Assembly (NCBI RefSeq): GCF_000382125.1
Contig: NZ_KB907547.1
Location: 186,001-250,000 of the forward strand
From: Eudoraea adriatica DSM 19308
GTDB taxonomy: Bacteria > Bacteroidota > Bacteroidia > Flavobacteriales > Flavobacteriaceae
DNA: 64,000 nt
Reading direction: 5' to 3'
Shown: piece after piece, positions 51,262 to 60,716 of the stretch
Numbering within the stretch: position 1 is the first letter of the stretch
How the letters are laid out: each line of letters begins with the position of its first letter
Notes under the pieces: model-generated
Database searches by the model: none
What the model was told of the DNA's origin: nothing
Seen by the model: only the letters and a program-made list of their open reading frames with translations
Made by a program: the position numbers and the translations under genes

Positions 51262-51876
51262 ATGGAAATATTAATTGCTAACGAATCGCACTTTAAATAC
51301 GCCAAAATAATTAGTGACACTATAACCGAATCGGCTAGTGTGCGCGGAACCGGTATCGCCCAAAGAACGCCGGAATACATCATAAAAAGACTGGAAAATG
51401 GAAATGCCGTTATTGCTCTGGACGGTGACAAATTTGCCGGATTCTGTTATATAGAAGTGTGGGGTCACAAAAAGTTTGTTGCGAATTCCGGGCTTATAGT
51501 CCACCCCGATTACAGGAACCAAGGCCTGGCAAAAAAAATTAAGAAAGCAATTTTTGAACTCTCTTTAAAAAAGTTCCCGGAAGCTAAAATCTTTGGCATT
51601 ACAACCGGTCTAGCTGTAATGAAGATGAATTACGAACTGGGATATAAACCCGTTACATTTTCAGAATTGACTGATGATCCTGCCTTTTGGAAAGGATGCC
51701 AGACATGTAAAAATTTTGATGTACTTACGAGGACCGAACAAAAAATGTGTTTGTGTACCGGTATGTTATATGATCCCGCTTTGGCAGCTGCAAAAAAAGA
51801 AAAACTCAACGATAAGGCTTTTAAAAGGCTTAAAAGAATTAAGGAAAGACTACTTCTAAAACGAAAGAACAAATGA
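51262..51876 (+). CDS. GNAT acetyltransferase, candidate N-acylglutamate synthase
   Basis: A 204-residue GNAT. LIVHPDYRNQGLAKKIKKAI is the acyl-CoA-binding motif A with the R-x-x-G-x-A/G loop, and FGITTGLAVMKMNYELGYKP is motif B. The tail has a Cys cluster (CQTCKNFD, CLCTGM) that could bind metal. It overlaps argG by four bases at the head of the arginine operon. By position it should make N-acetyl- or N-succinylglutamate, the first intermediate, since no argA or argJ is present. Confidence 0.78.
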   Translation: MEILIANESHFKYAKIISDTITESASVRGTGIAQRTPEYIIKRLENGNAVIALDGDKFAGFCYIEVWGHKKFVANSGLIVHPDYRNQGLAKKIKKAIFELSLKKFPEAKIFGITTGLAVMKMNYELGYKPVTFSELTDDPAFWKGCQTCKNFDVLTRTEQKMCLCTGMLYDPALAAAKKEKLNDKAFKRLKRIKERLLLKRKNK

Positions 51877-53063
51877 AAAAATTAGTTTTGGCATATAGCG
51901 GGGGACTTGATACTTCTTATTGCGCCAAATATTTATCCCGGGAAGAAGGTTTTGAAGTACATGCAGTAAGTGTCAATACCGGTGGGTTTTCCCCGGAAGA
52001 AATTACAAGCATTAAGGAAAAGGCCATTCAGCTGGGTGCTTCGAGCTATACTTCCATTGATGCTCTGGAACATTTTTATGAAAAGGTAGTAAAGTACTTA
52101 ATTTACGGCAACGTATTAAGAAATAATACATATCCCTTATCTGTAAGTGCAGAAAGAATAGTTCAGGCTATCGAAATTGTAAACCATGCCAAAAAAATAG
52201 GCGCCGGGTATATAGCCCATGGCAGTACGGGCGCAGGTAATGACCAGGTGAGGTTTGATATGATTTTCCAGACTCTGGCACCTGATATTAAAATTATTAC
52301 TCCCATAAGGGATAAAAGTCTGTCAAGGGAAGCGGAGATTAAGTACCTTCAGGAAAACGGTATTGAGTATTCCTGGGAAAAGGCTAAATATTCTGTAAAT
52401 AAAGGATTATGGGGTACTTCAGTTGGTGGCGATGAAACACTTACTTCTGATTTGCCTTTACCGGAATCTGCATTCCCTTCTCAGTTGGTTGCTACAGAAC
52501 CAAAGGATATTAAGCTGGGTTTTTTCAAGGGAGAATTGGTTTCCATTAACGGTCAGGAGGGAACTCCGATTGAAAATATTATTGCACTGGATGCTATAGC
52601 CTCGGCATATGCCATAGGCAGGGATATTCATGTAGGTGATACCATCATAGGCATAAAAGGAAGAGTAGGCTTTGAAGCTGCGGCATCAATGATAATAATC
52701 AAATCCCATCATTTATTGGAAAAACACACCCTTAGCAAATGGCAGCAATTCCAAAAAGAGCAATTGGGCAATTTTTACGGAATGCTATTACATGAAGGGA
52801 ATTATCTGGATGAGGTAATGAGAAATATCGAAGCCTTTTTAACAGATACACAAAGAAATGTATCGGGTGAGGTTACAGTAAGTTTACACCCCTATCGATT
52901 TGAATTAAATGGCATTAGGTCTGAGAATGATTTAATGAATGCCTCATTTGGCAATTATGGAGAAACAAATAAAGCCTGGTCAGCCGATGACGCGAAGGGC
53001 TTCATTAAAATTTTGTCCAATCCGGGTAAAATAGCGAATCAAATAACTAAGAATCATGATTAG
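51873..53063 (+). CDS. argG: Argininosuccinate synthase
   Basis: A 396-residue ATP-dependent ligase joining citrulline and aspartate. KLVLAYSGGLDTSYCAKYL is the PP-loop, followed by GYIAHGSTGAGNDQVRFD and KYSVNKGLWGTSVGGDE. Start and end overlap the neighbouring genes (ATGA with the GNAT; eight bases with argC), so translation is coupled. The length is normal. Confidence 0.95.
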   Translation: MKKLVLAYSGGLDTSYCAKYLSREEGFEVHAVSVNTGGFSPEEITSIKEKAIQLGASSYTSIDALEHFYEKVVKYLIYGNVLRNNTYPLSVSAERIVQAIEIVNHAKKIGAGYIAHGSTGAGNDQVRFDMIFQTLAPDIKIITPIRDKSLSREAEIKYLQENGIEYSWEKAKYSVNKGLWGTSVGGDETLTSDLPLPESAFPSQLVATEPKDIKLGFFKGELVSINGQEGTPIENIIALDAIASAYAIGRDIHVGDTIIGIKGRVGFEAAASMIIIKSHHLLEKHTLSKWQQFQKEQLGNFYGMLLHEGNYLDEVMRNIEAFLTDTQRNVSGEVTVSLHPYRFELNGIRSENDLMNASFGNYGETNKAWSADDAKGFIKILSNPGKIANQITKNHD

Positions 53064-54030
53064 AGCAGGTATTATCGGAGGGTCCGGATATACGGGGGGA
53101 GAGCTTATTAGGCTTTTAATAAATCATCCCAAAGTGGAGATCGACTTCGTATATAGCAGGACAAAGTCCGGCAAAAAAATTAGTGGGGCGCATGCAGATT
53201 TGCTGGGTACTACAGATCTGGCTTTTACAGATTCCATCAATCCGGAAGTCGATATACTTTTCCTGTGCCTGGGTCATGGTAATTCCAAGAGTTTTCTAAG
53301 TGAGTATTCTTTTTCATCCAAAACAAAGATTGTTGATTTAAGCAATGATTTCAGATTGATGCAAGATGCTTCTTTCAGCGGAAAAGATTTTGTATATGGC
53401 CTTCCCGAATTAAATAAAAACACAATTACAAGTGCAGAATATATTGCCAATCCGGGTTGTTTTGCGACCTGCATTCAGTTGGCTTTACTTCCACTGGCCG
53501 ATGCCAAATTGTTGAATTCTGAGGTCCATATAAATGCAGTAACCGGGAGCACCGGGGCCGGAGTCATGCCATCTCCAACCACGCATTTTAGCTGGAGAAA
53601 CAATAATGCATCCTGGTATAAAGCTTTTACACACCAACATCTCGGAGAAATAAATGAAAGTCTGGAATCGCTTCAGGAAGACATTGGTGAACTTTTTTTT
53701 ATTCCCAACAGGGGCAACTTTTCCCGTGGTATTCTGAGCACAGCATATACCAGGTTTGAAGGCAGTGATGCAGAAGCCTCTGATCTATATCATGAATTCT
53801 ATAAAGATGCAGTTTTTACACAGATTTCAGAAGATCCTGTACACCTTAAGCAAGTGGTGAATACGAATAATTGTCATATCCACCTGCATAAGCACAAAAA
53901 TGTTCTACTAATAACATCTGTAATTGATAACCTGCTTAAAGGTGCATCCGGACAAGCAGTACAAAACATGAATTTAATGTTTGGTTTTGATGAAAGCCGG
54001 GGTTTGAATTTAAAAGCGACTGTTTATTAA
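53056..54030 (+). CDS. argC: N-acyl-gamma-glutamyl-phosphate reductase
   Basis: A 324-residue NADPH enzyme making N-acylglutamate semialdehyde. RAGIIGGSGYTGGELIRLL is the cofactor loop; NPGCFATC has the catalytic Cys, and HLGEINESL the later His. The gene belongs to the arginine operon. Whether it prefers acetyl- or succinyl-substrates is not readable. Confidence 0.94.
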   Translation: MIRAGIIGGSGYTGGELIRLLINHPKVEIDFVYSRTKSGKKISGAHADLLGTTDLAFTDSINPEVDILFLCLGHGNSKSFLSEYSFSSKTKIVDLSNDFRLMQDASFSGKDFVYGLPELNKNTITSAEYIANPGCFATCIQLALLPLADAKLLNSEVHINAVTGSTGAGVMPSPTTHFSWRNNNASWYKAFTHQHLGEINESLESLQEDIGELFFIPNRGNFSRGILSTAYTRFEGSDAEASDLYHEFYKDAVFTQISEDPVHLKQVVNTNNCHIHLHKHKNVLLITSVIDNLLKGASGQAVQNMNLMFGFDESRGLNLKATVY

Positions 54031-54070
54031 AAGGAACCCTAAAAAGAAATAAGATCTTAAATAAGTATAT

Positions 54071-54868
54071 ATGAAAATAGCCATTATTGGAGCAGGAAAT
54101 TTAGGTTTATCCATTGCCAAGGGAGTTTTACATAGTAATGGAGCTACCACCATGTATCTGACCAAAAGACATGCAGACAGCATTAAGAACTATGAAAAAT
54201 ATGGAAATGTAACTGTAGGTTCAGATAATAGAAAAGCAGTAGAAAAATCTGATATTTTAATTTTTGCTGTACAACCACGCGATTTTGCCAAGATTTTAGA
54301 AGAAGTTAAAGATCTTCTAACTGATAAACATGTAATCATTTCTACCATAACCGGCTTTAGTATTGAAAAAATGGAAGCTATTCTCGGAAAGGAAAAACAT
54401 ATTATCCGCAGCATGCCTAATACGGCTATTTCTGTTGGCAAATCTATGACTTGCGTGTGCTCCAATACAGCCGGTAATAAGCGTATAGATCTTGCAAAAG
54501 CCATTTTTAACAGAATGGGGTATTCCATGGAAATACCGGAAAACCAAATGCAAGCGGCTACTGTAATATGTGCAAGTGGAATCGCCTTTTGGATGCGTCT
54601 GATAAGAGCAACCACGCAAGGGGCTATTCAATTAGGTTTCGATGCTAAGGAAGCTCAGGAACTGGCTATGTATACTTGTAATGGCGCAGCGGGATTACTA
54701 ATAGAATCCGGGAATCATCCGGAAGAAGAAATAGACAAGGTAACGACACCAATGGGTTGTACTATTCAAGGGTTAAACGAAATGGAGCATCAGGGCTTAA
54801 GCTCTTCGCTTATAAGGGGAATAGTGGCTTCCTTCGAGAAAATAAACGAATTTAAAACGAAGGACTAG
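54071..54868 (+). CDS. proC: Pyrroline-5-carboxylate reductase
   Basis: A 265-residue enzyme forming proline from pyrroline-5-carboxylate. KIAIIGAGNLGLSIAKGVL is the N-terminal NAD(P) loop, IIRSMPNTAISVGKSMT the conserved middle motif and TPMGCTIQGLNEME the C-terminal dimer/active-site signature. It lies inside the arginine operon, which links proline and arginine synthesis through glutamate semialdehyde or ornithine. Confidence 0.93.
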   Translation: MKIAIIGAGNLGLSIAKGVLHSNGATTMYLTKRHADSIKNYEKYGNVTVGSDNRKAVEKSDILIFAVQPRDFAKILEEVKDLLTDKHVIISTITGFSIEKMEAILGKEKHIIRSMPNTAISVGKSMTCVCSNTAGNKRIDLAKAIFNRMGYSMEIPENQMQAATVICASGIAFWMRLIRATTQGAIQLGFDAKEAQELAMYTCNGAAGLLIESGNHPEEEIDKVTTPMGCTIQGLNEMEHQGLSSSLIRGIVASFEKINEFKTKD

Positions 54869-54911
54869 GTATTGAGATTTATTCCTATGAACCTTTTCTA
54901 AAAAGAAATAA

Positions 54912-56039
54912 ATGGAACTATTTGATGTGTACCCTCTTTATGATGTAACACCGGTTAAAGCAAAGGGTATTGTAGTAATTGATGAGAAAGGAGATAAATA
55001 TCTGGATTTTTATGGCGGCCATGCGGTTATCTCCATTGGACATTCACACCCCTATTACATTAATTGCATTAAAAATCAATTAGATCAGATTGGCTTTTAC
55101 AGCAACTCGGTTAAAAATCCATTACAAAAACAACTGGCAGCCAGGTTGGGACAATTATCGAAGTGCGAGGATTATAATTTATTTTTATGCAATTCGGGAG
55201 CAGAAGCTAATGAGAATGCCTTAAAATTAGCATCTTTTCATACCAATAAATCACGGGTAATTGCATTTACAAATAGTTTTCATGGCAGAACCTCGGCTGC
55301 AGTTGCGGCAACCGACAATGAAAAGATAAATGCTCCTATAAATAAACAACAAAAGGTTACATTTTTACCATTTGAGGATCTTAAAGCCTTTGAGACGGAA
55401 ATTAAAAAGGGGGATGTCTGTGCGGTAATTTTGGAAGCTATTCAGGGAGTCGGCGGCCTGGATGAACCATCCGGGAAGTTCTTTCGGGAAATTGCTGCAT
55501 TATGTAAAAATTATGGTGTAGTTCTAATTGCAGATGAGGTGCAATCTGGTTTTGGACGCAGTGGTTCTTTTTTTGCCTTTCAGCATCATGACATTGAACC
55601 AGATATTATTACAATAGCCAAGGGCATGGGGAATGGCTTTCCCGTTGGTGGGGTATTAATTCATAAAAGAATAGAGGCATCCTATGGCATGCTTGGGACT
55701 ACTTTTGGGGGGAATCATCTTGCCTGCACGGCTGTTTTGGCAGTTTTAGAGGTTCTGGAAAAAGAAAAGCTAATTGAAAATGCTGAAAAACTGGGTAAAT
55801 ATTTCAAAGAAAAAGCCAAAGAAATCCCACAGGTTAAGGAAATTAAAGGCAGGGGGCTTATGCTTGGATTAAAGTTTGATTTTGAGGTTGCGGATTTGCG
55901 CAAACGACTAATACACAACCAACATCTTTTTACAGGAGGCGCAAAAGACAAACAAGTTCTCAGGATTCTCCCTGCGCTGACAATTAATGAAAAGGATCTG
56001 GATCTGTTTTTTGAAGCCTTAAAAAATGAATTGCAATGA
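54912..56039 (+). CDS. argD: N-acylornithine aminotransferase
   Basis: A 375-residue class III PLP enzyme. CNSGAEANENALKLA binds the cofactor phosphate, VILEAIQGVGG and LIADEVQSGFGRSG contact the ring, and ITIAKGMGNGFPVGG contains the Schiff-base Lys. It transfers an amino group to N-acylglutamate semialdehyde. Its stop overlaps the carbamoyltransferase start (ATGA). Confidence 0.93.
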   Translation: MELFDVYPLYDVTPVKAKGIVVIDEKGDKYLDFYGGHAVISIGHSHPYYINCIKNQLDQIGFYSNSVKNPLQKQLAARLGQLSKCEDYNLFLCNSGAEANENALKLASFHTNKSRVIAFTNSFHGRTSAAVAATDNEKINAPINKQQKVTFLPFEDLKAFETEIKKGDVCAVILEAIQGVGGLDEPSGKFFREIAALCKNYGVVLIADEVQSGFGRSGSFFAFQHHDIEPDIITIAKGMGNGFPVGGVLIHKRIEASYGMLGTTFGGNHLACTAVLAVLEVLEKEKLIENAEKLGKYFKEKAKEIPQVKEIKGRGLMLGLKFDFEVADLRKRLIHNQHLFTGGAKDKQVLRILPALTINEKDLDLFFEALKNELQ

Positions 56040-56977
56040 AGCATTATCTTTCTGTAAACGACATAGATTCGATTAATGAATGGGTTAAAGACGCCTTGAT
56101 TCTTAAGAAAAATCCATTGGCATTTAATAAGCTTGGAAAACAAAAGACCATTGGGTTGTTATTCTTCAATAATAGTTTAAGAACACGTCTAAGTACACAA
56201 AAGGCCGCAATGCACCTCGGGATGACATTCATGACCATGAATTTTGGCAAAGATGGATGGGCACTGGAGTTTGAAGACAGATCTATCATGGATAAAGGTA
56301 ATGCCGAACATATAAAGGAAGCCGCGCAGGTAGTCTCACAATATTGTGATATCCTGGGAATCCGTGCTTTTCCATCCTTAAAAAATAAGGAAGCCGATGA
56401 ATCCGAAACGGTTATAAATTCATTCAGTAAATATGCAAGCATCCCCGTTCTGAATATGGAGAGTTCACTAAGTCATCCTCTCCAGGCTTTGGCAGATCTC
56501 ATAACAATTGAAGAACACAAGAAGAAATCAAACCCAAAAATTGTATTGTCCTGGGCTCCTCATCCCAGAGCTCTTCCACATGCCGTGGCAAATTCCTTTG
56601 TAAAAGCTATGCAACTAAAGCAAGCCGATTTTACAATCACACATCCTGAAGGATATGAACTAGATCCAAAAATCACTAATGGTTGCCGAATAGAATACGA
56701 TCAGGAAAAAGCACTGAATAATGCGGATTTTGTTTATGTTAAGAATTGGAGCAGCTATAAAGATTATGGTAAGGTAATTAACCAGGATAAAAATTGGATG
56801 ATGACTCAAAAAAAACTGGGAACTGCCAAATTTATGCATTGCCTGCCAGTAAGGCGCAATGTAGTTGTAGAAGATGAAGTACTGGACGGGAATCAGTCTC
56901 TGGTTATTGCGCAGGCTAACAACAGAACTTTTGCTGCTCAAATCGTTTTAAAGAAGCTATTGGAATCATTAAAATAA
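56036..56977 (+). CDS. N-acylornithine carbamoyltransferase, probably N-succinyl type
   Basis: A 313-residue transcarbamylase. FNNSLRTRLSTQKAAM (44-59) is the carbamoyl-phosphate loop (S-x-R-T-R) and MHCLPVRRN the ornithine-side motif, both in the form of the acylornithine (ArgF') group. HPEGYELDPK and WAPHPRALPHAV closely follow the Bacteroides fragilis succinylornithine enzyme. Residue 90 is Ala in KGNAEH; B. fragilis has Pro90 there and the acetyl-specific Xanthomonas enzyme Glu92. From memory, small residues at this place give succinyl preference. Confidence 0.9.
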   Translation: MKHYLSVNDIDSINEWVKDALILKKNPLAFNKLGKQKTIGLLFFNNSLRTRLSTQKAAMHLGMTFMTMNFGKDGWALEFEDRSIMDKGNAEHIKEAAQVVSQYCDILGIRAFPSLKNKEADESETVINSFSKYASIPVLNMESSLSHPLQALADLITIEEHKKKSNPKIVLSWAPHPRALPHAVANSFVKAMQLKQADFTITHPEGYELDPKITNGCRIEYDQEKALNNADFVYVKNWSSYKDYGKVINQDKNWMMTQKKLGTAKFMHCLPVRRNVVVEDEVLDGNQSLVIAQANNRTFAAQIVLKKLLESLK

Positions 56978-57016
56978 TTGAACTTTTGCCGCATATACGG
57001 CAAAAAACAGGAAGCT

Positions 57017-57796
57017 ATGAAACAAAAACTTTCAATAATAAAAATTGGAGGGAATATAATTGAAGATCAGGATTACTTATCTCAATTTCTGAAACTATTT
57101 GCCCAACTGGAAGGCCGCAAAATTTTGGTTCACGGCGGTGGAAAGCGAGCTACAGATTTAGGCAAAAGACTTGGGATAGAATCTAAAATGGTAGAGGGAA
57201 GAAGAATTACGGATGCCCAAAGTCTCGAACTTGTTGTTATGGTCTATGCCGGCTTAGTTAATAAAAATATAGTGGCTCAGCTACAGGCAAATAATTCTAA
57301 TGCGATCGGATTAAGCGGTGCCGATGCAAATACGGTAATTGCAGTAAAAAGGCCGGTAAACAAATTGGACTTTGGCTTTGTTGGCGATATCGTTGATGTT
57401 AATGCCGGATCTATATCCGTGCTATTGAACGCCGAATTCGTACCTGTTTTTTGTGCTTTGACCCATGATACAAAAGGGCAGTTATTCAATACAAATGCAG
57501 ATACAATTGCCTCTGAAGTGGCCATAGCCATGAGCCAGGCTTATGATACAACATTATATTATTGTTTCGAGAAAAAAGGAGTTCTTCGCTCTGTTACAGA
57601 TGAAGATTCTGTTATACAGAAAATTAACCGGGAAAATTATCAAAAGCTGAAGCAGGATAAAATTGTTGCAGATGGAATGCTTCCAAAGTTGGATAACTGT
57701 TTTCACGCACTGAACAAAGAGGTTCAGCGGGTTTGTATTGGAGATATCTCCATGTTTGAGCCCGAAGCGCAATTATTTACTACAATAACCTTATGA
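57017..57796 (+). CDS. argB: N-acylglutamate kinase
   Basis: The ATG at 57017 gives 259 residues of the amino-acid-kinase fold. SIIKIGGNII and KILVHGGGKRATDLGKRLG bind the phosphates, GLSGADANTVIAVKRP and NADTIASEVAIAMS the acyl-glutamate and nucleotide. It phosphorylates N-acylglutamate. It ends four bases inside the following peptidase-type gene. An earlier TTG start is possible but adds no conserved sequence. Confidence 0.93.
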   Translation: MKQKLSIIKIGGNIIEDQDYLSQFLKLFAQLEGRKILVHGGGKRATDLGKRLGIESKMVEGRRITDAQSLELVVMVYAGLVNKNIVAQLQANNSNAIGLSGADANTVIAVKRPVNKLDFGFVGDIVDVNAGSISVLLNAEFVPVFCALTHDTKGQLFNTNADTIASEVAIAMSQAYDTTLYYCFEKKGVLRSVTDEDSVIQKINRENYQKLKQDKIVADGMLPKLDNCFHALNKEVQRVCIGDISMFEPEAQLFTTITL

Positions 57797-58875
57797 TAAC
57801 AGAACAAAATTTATTGACCAAAAAAGCGATTGAATTACTGCAAAAGCTAATTGCCACCCCTTCTTTTTCCTCAGAAGAAGACATGTCAGCGCAACATCTT
57901 GAAAATTGGTTCAAGGAATTTGATATTCCATATAAAAGAGAAAACAATAACGTATATGCCTTCAATAAATACTTTGACAAGGAGAAACCTAATTTACTGC
58001 TAAATTCACATCACGATACCGTAAAACCCAACGAAGCATATTCCAGAGACCCATTTGAACCTCATATTGTGGATGGCAAGCTTTTTGGTCTTGGAAGTAA
58101 TGATGCCGGGGGTTGCCTGGTTTCACTTATTGCGACTTTTACCTTTTTTTATGAATCGAAGAATTTAAATCACAATATAATAATCGCGGCTACAGCTGAG
58201 GAGGAAAGTTCCGGAAACAAGGGTTTAAATAGCCTTTTAACTATCCTTCCGGAAATTGATGTTGCAATCGTTGGGGAACCAACATTGATGAACCTGGCGA
58301 TCGCAGAAAAAGGCCTTGTTGTTTTTGATGCAACAGTTCATGGCACTCCTTCTCATGCAGCACATCCAAATAGCAATAATGCCATTTATAATACCATTGA
58401 AGTGTTGGAATGGTTTAAGAATTATAAATTTCCGAAAATTTCCGAAGTCCTGGGCGAAGTAAAATTAACGGTTACACAAATTAAGGCTGGCAGCCAGCAT
58501 AATGTCGTTCCTGCTAAAGTAAATCTGGTTATTGATGTGCGTGTTAATGACAGGTACAATAATAAGGAAATTGCAGAAATTTTGTCGAATGAAGCCCCCT
58601 GTGAACTAAAGCCAAGATCACTAAGGCTAAATTCTTCATGTATAGACAAGAATCATCCTTTGGTAATTTCAGGGATTGCATTGGGAAGAAGCTCATACGG
58701 GTCTCCTACCCTTTCAGATCAGGCTGCGCTTAGCTGTCCCTCATTAAAATTAGGTCCGGGAGATAGTACACGCTCACATTCTGCCGATGAATTTATTTTC
58801 ATTGAGGAAATTGAAGGAGCAATTGATCTTTACATTAAGATTCTGAACGGATTTTTAAATAAAAAAGAGCTTTAA
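57793..58875 (+). CDS. M20-family N-acyl-citrulline/ornithine deacylase (ArgE-like)
   Basis: A 360-residue zinc peptidase-type enzyme. LLLNSHHDTVKP (His, Asp ligands), GLGSNDAGGCLVSLI (bridging Asp) and ATAEEESSGNKG (catalytic Glu and ligand) are the M20 motifs; GPGDSTRSHSADEFI supplies the last His. In the acylornithine-transcarbamylase route the acyl group is removed from N-acylcitrulline, so this is its likely substrate, rather than acylornithine. Operon position agrees. Confidence 0.88.
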   Translation: MITEQNLLTKKAIELLQKLIATPSFSSEEDMSAQHLENWFKEFDIPYKRENNNVYAFNKYFDKEKPNLLLNSHHDTVKPNEAYSRDPFEPHIVDGKLFGLGSNDAGGCLVSLIATFTFFYESKNLNHNIIIAATAEEESSGNKGLNSLLTILPEIDVAIVGEPTLMNLAIAEKGLVVFDATVHGTPSHAAHPNSNNAIYNTIEVLEWFKNYKFPKISEVLGEVKLTVTQIKAGSQHNVVPAKVNLVIDVRVNDRYNNKEIAEILSNEAPCELKPRSLRLNSSCIDKNHPLVISGIALGRSSYGSPTLSDQAALSCPSLKLGPGDSTRSHSADEFIFIEEIEGAIDLYIKILNGFLNKKEL

Positions 58876-58903
58876 AGAGGAATAACCACTAAAAATAAAA
58901 GCA

Positions 58904-60178
58904 ATGAAACTTTGGGACAAAGGATACAGCACAGACAAAAAAATAGATCAGTTTACAGTGGGTAATGACAGGGAGCTTGATTTGGTACTGGCTAAATACG
59001 ATATACAAGCCTCCTCAGCCCATGCTAAAATGCTGGGTAAAATTGGCTTATTGACAGCTGAGGAAACCCAGGCCCTGCTTAGGGAACTGGAAAATATAGC
59101 CCTTAGCATCAAAGAAGGAAATTTCATCATTGAAGATTCGTTTGAGGATGTCCATTCTAAAATAGAATATATCCTTACCGAAAAACTGGGCGATACGGGG
59201 AAAAAGATTCATACCGCCCGTTCCCGAAATGATCAGGTTTTGGCAGCTATGCAATTGTATCTTAAAGAAGAATTATCTGAAATAAAACACCTTACTAAAG
59301 AACTCTTTAATTTACTGCTCCGACTTGCAGACAAACATAAAGAACAACTTTTACCAGGATATACCCACTTTCAGATTGCGATGCCTTCTTCATTTGGCTT
59401 GTGGTTCTCCGCCTATGCCGAAAGCCTGGTAGATGATCTTCATTTTGTAGGTGCAGCGTACAAGATAGCAGATCAAAATCCGCTTGGAAGTGCAGCCGGA
59501 TATGGAAGTTCATTTCCCATAGATCGTTCCTATACAACTTCGGAAATGGGTTTCGCAGATTTGAAATATAATGTTATTGCTGCCCAAATGGGACGGGGAA
59601 AAGTGGAGAAAGCTGTAGCAATTGGAATTTCGGGAATTGCAGATACTCTTTCAAAACTCGCGATGGATATTTGCCTCTATATGAGTCAGAATTTCAACTT
59701 TATTTCATTTCCGGATGCATTAACAACGGGAAGCAGTATTATGCCTCATAAAAAAAATCCGGATGTCTTTGAACTAATAAGGGCCAAATGTAACAGCCTG
59801 CAGGCCATCCCTAACCAGATAACCTTAATCACAAGCAATTTACCCAGTGGCTATCACAGGGACCTTCAAATCGTAAAGGGATTGATAATACCTGCTATTC
59901 AAGAAATAAAATCCTGTTTGGAAATGATGACTTTTACTTTAAAGGATATTAATGTGAATGCCAACATTCTGGATGATCCTAAGTACGATTATCTTTTTAG
60001 TGTAGACACATTAAATCATCTTGTACTTAACGGAATGCCCTTCCGAGAAGCATACAAACAAATAGGTTCCGAAATTGAAGCAGGAAATTTTAAACCCGAA
60101 AAACATTTAAACCATACCCATGAGGGCAGTCTGGGCAATTTATGCCTCGATAAGATAAAGGCCAAAATGAAACCATGA
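58904..60178 (+). CDS. argH: Argininosuccinate lyase
   Basis: A 424-residue lyase that yields arginine and fumarate. DVHSKIEYILTEKLGDTGKK, HTARSRNDQVLAAM and GSSIMPHKKNPDVFELIR (superfamily signature with the catalytic Ser loop) are clear. It is the last gene of the arginine operon. It is slightly shorter than E. coli ArgH, which is common in Bacteroidota. Confidence 0.94.
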   Translation: MKLWDKGYSTDKKIDQFTVGNDRELDLVLAKYDIQASSAHAKMLGKIGLLTAEETQALLRELENIALSIKEGNFIIEDSFEDVHSKIEYILTEKLGDTGKKIHTARSRNDQVLAAMQLYLKEELSEIKHLTKELFNLLLRLADKHKEQLLPGYTHFQIAMPSSFGLWFSAYAESLVDDLHFVGAAYKIADQNPLGSAAGYGSSFPIDRSYTTSEMGFADLKYNVIAAQMGRGKVEKAVAIGISGIADTLSKLAMDICLYMSQNFNFISFPDALTTGSSIMPHKKNPDVFELIRAKCNSLQAIPNQITLITSNLPSGYHRDLQIVKGLIIPAIQEIKSCLEMMTFTLKDINVNANILDDPKYDYLFSVDTLNHLVLNGMPFREAYKQIGSEIEAGNFKPEKHLNHTHEGSLGNLCLDKIKAKMKP

Positions 60179-60274
60179 ATTTTGTGTGCATTTTTCACTA
60201 AATGATTCCCTAAACGAACTTAAAGAATAAATATTTTTATCTTTAAGGAAGGGATTACAGATACGCTATTAATC

Positions 60275-60715
60275 ATGTTTTGTCTCGTTTATAGATCCAC
60301 TGCTCAACTGGCTTTTAAGACAGTTGATGTTAAAGAAATGCTGGAAAAAGCCAGGTTTAGCAATTCACGCGATAATATTACAGGTTGTTTGCTGTATTAT
60401 GAAGGTGAGTTTATTCAGTATCTTGAAGGTAATCAGATTAAGGTTCTAAACCTCTTCGATAAGATCAAAGCAGATAAACGGCACAAAGACATCTCTATTC
60501 TAGCTCACGGTATAACAGATTCCCGGGAATTTAAGGATTGGGAAATGGCCTATGCAGATTACTTTGGAGACAATGACCAAATTAACTATTTCCGGTTATT
60601 GCTCGATTCTTATGAAGAAATGGAAGATTCATCTATTCACCCAAACCCGTCTTTTAATGCCTTTTGGATTGCTGTCAGGGAAAATCTTGGAAAACCTCTA
60701 ACGTCACAGCCCTGA
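60275..60715 (+). CDS. BLUF-domain blue-light sensor
   Basis: A 146-residue flavin photoreceptor without an attached output domain. Tyr6, Asn30, Gln48, Trp89 and Met91 have the same spacing as Tyr21, Asn45, Gln63, Trp104 and Met106 of AppA, so the FAD hydrogen-bond network is intact. The C-terminal helices (about 100-146) form the usual cap. It likely signals through a partner protein. It stands alone and converges with the pseudouridine synthase gene, one base apart. Confidence 0.9.
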   Translation: MFCLVYRSTAQLAFKTVDVKEMLEKARFSNSRDNITGCLLYYEGEFIQYLEGNQIKVLNLFDKIKADKRHKDISILAHGITDSREFKDWEMAYADYFGDNDQINYFRLLLDSYEEMEDSSIHPNPSFNAFWIAVRENLGKPLTSQP

Positions 60716-60716
60716 A

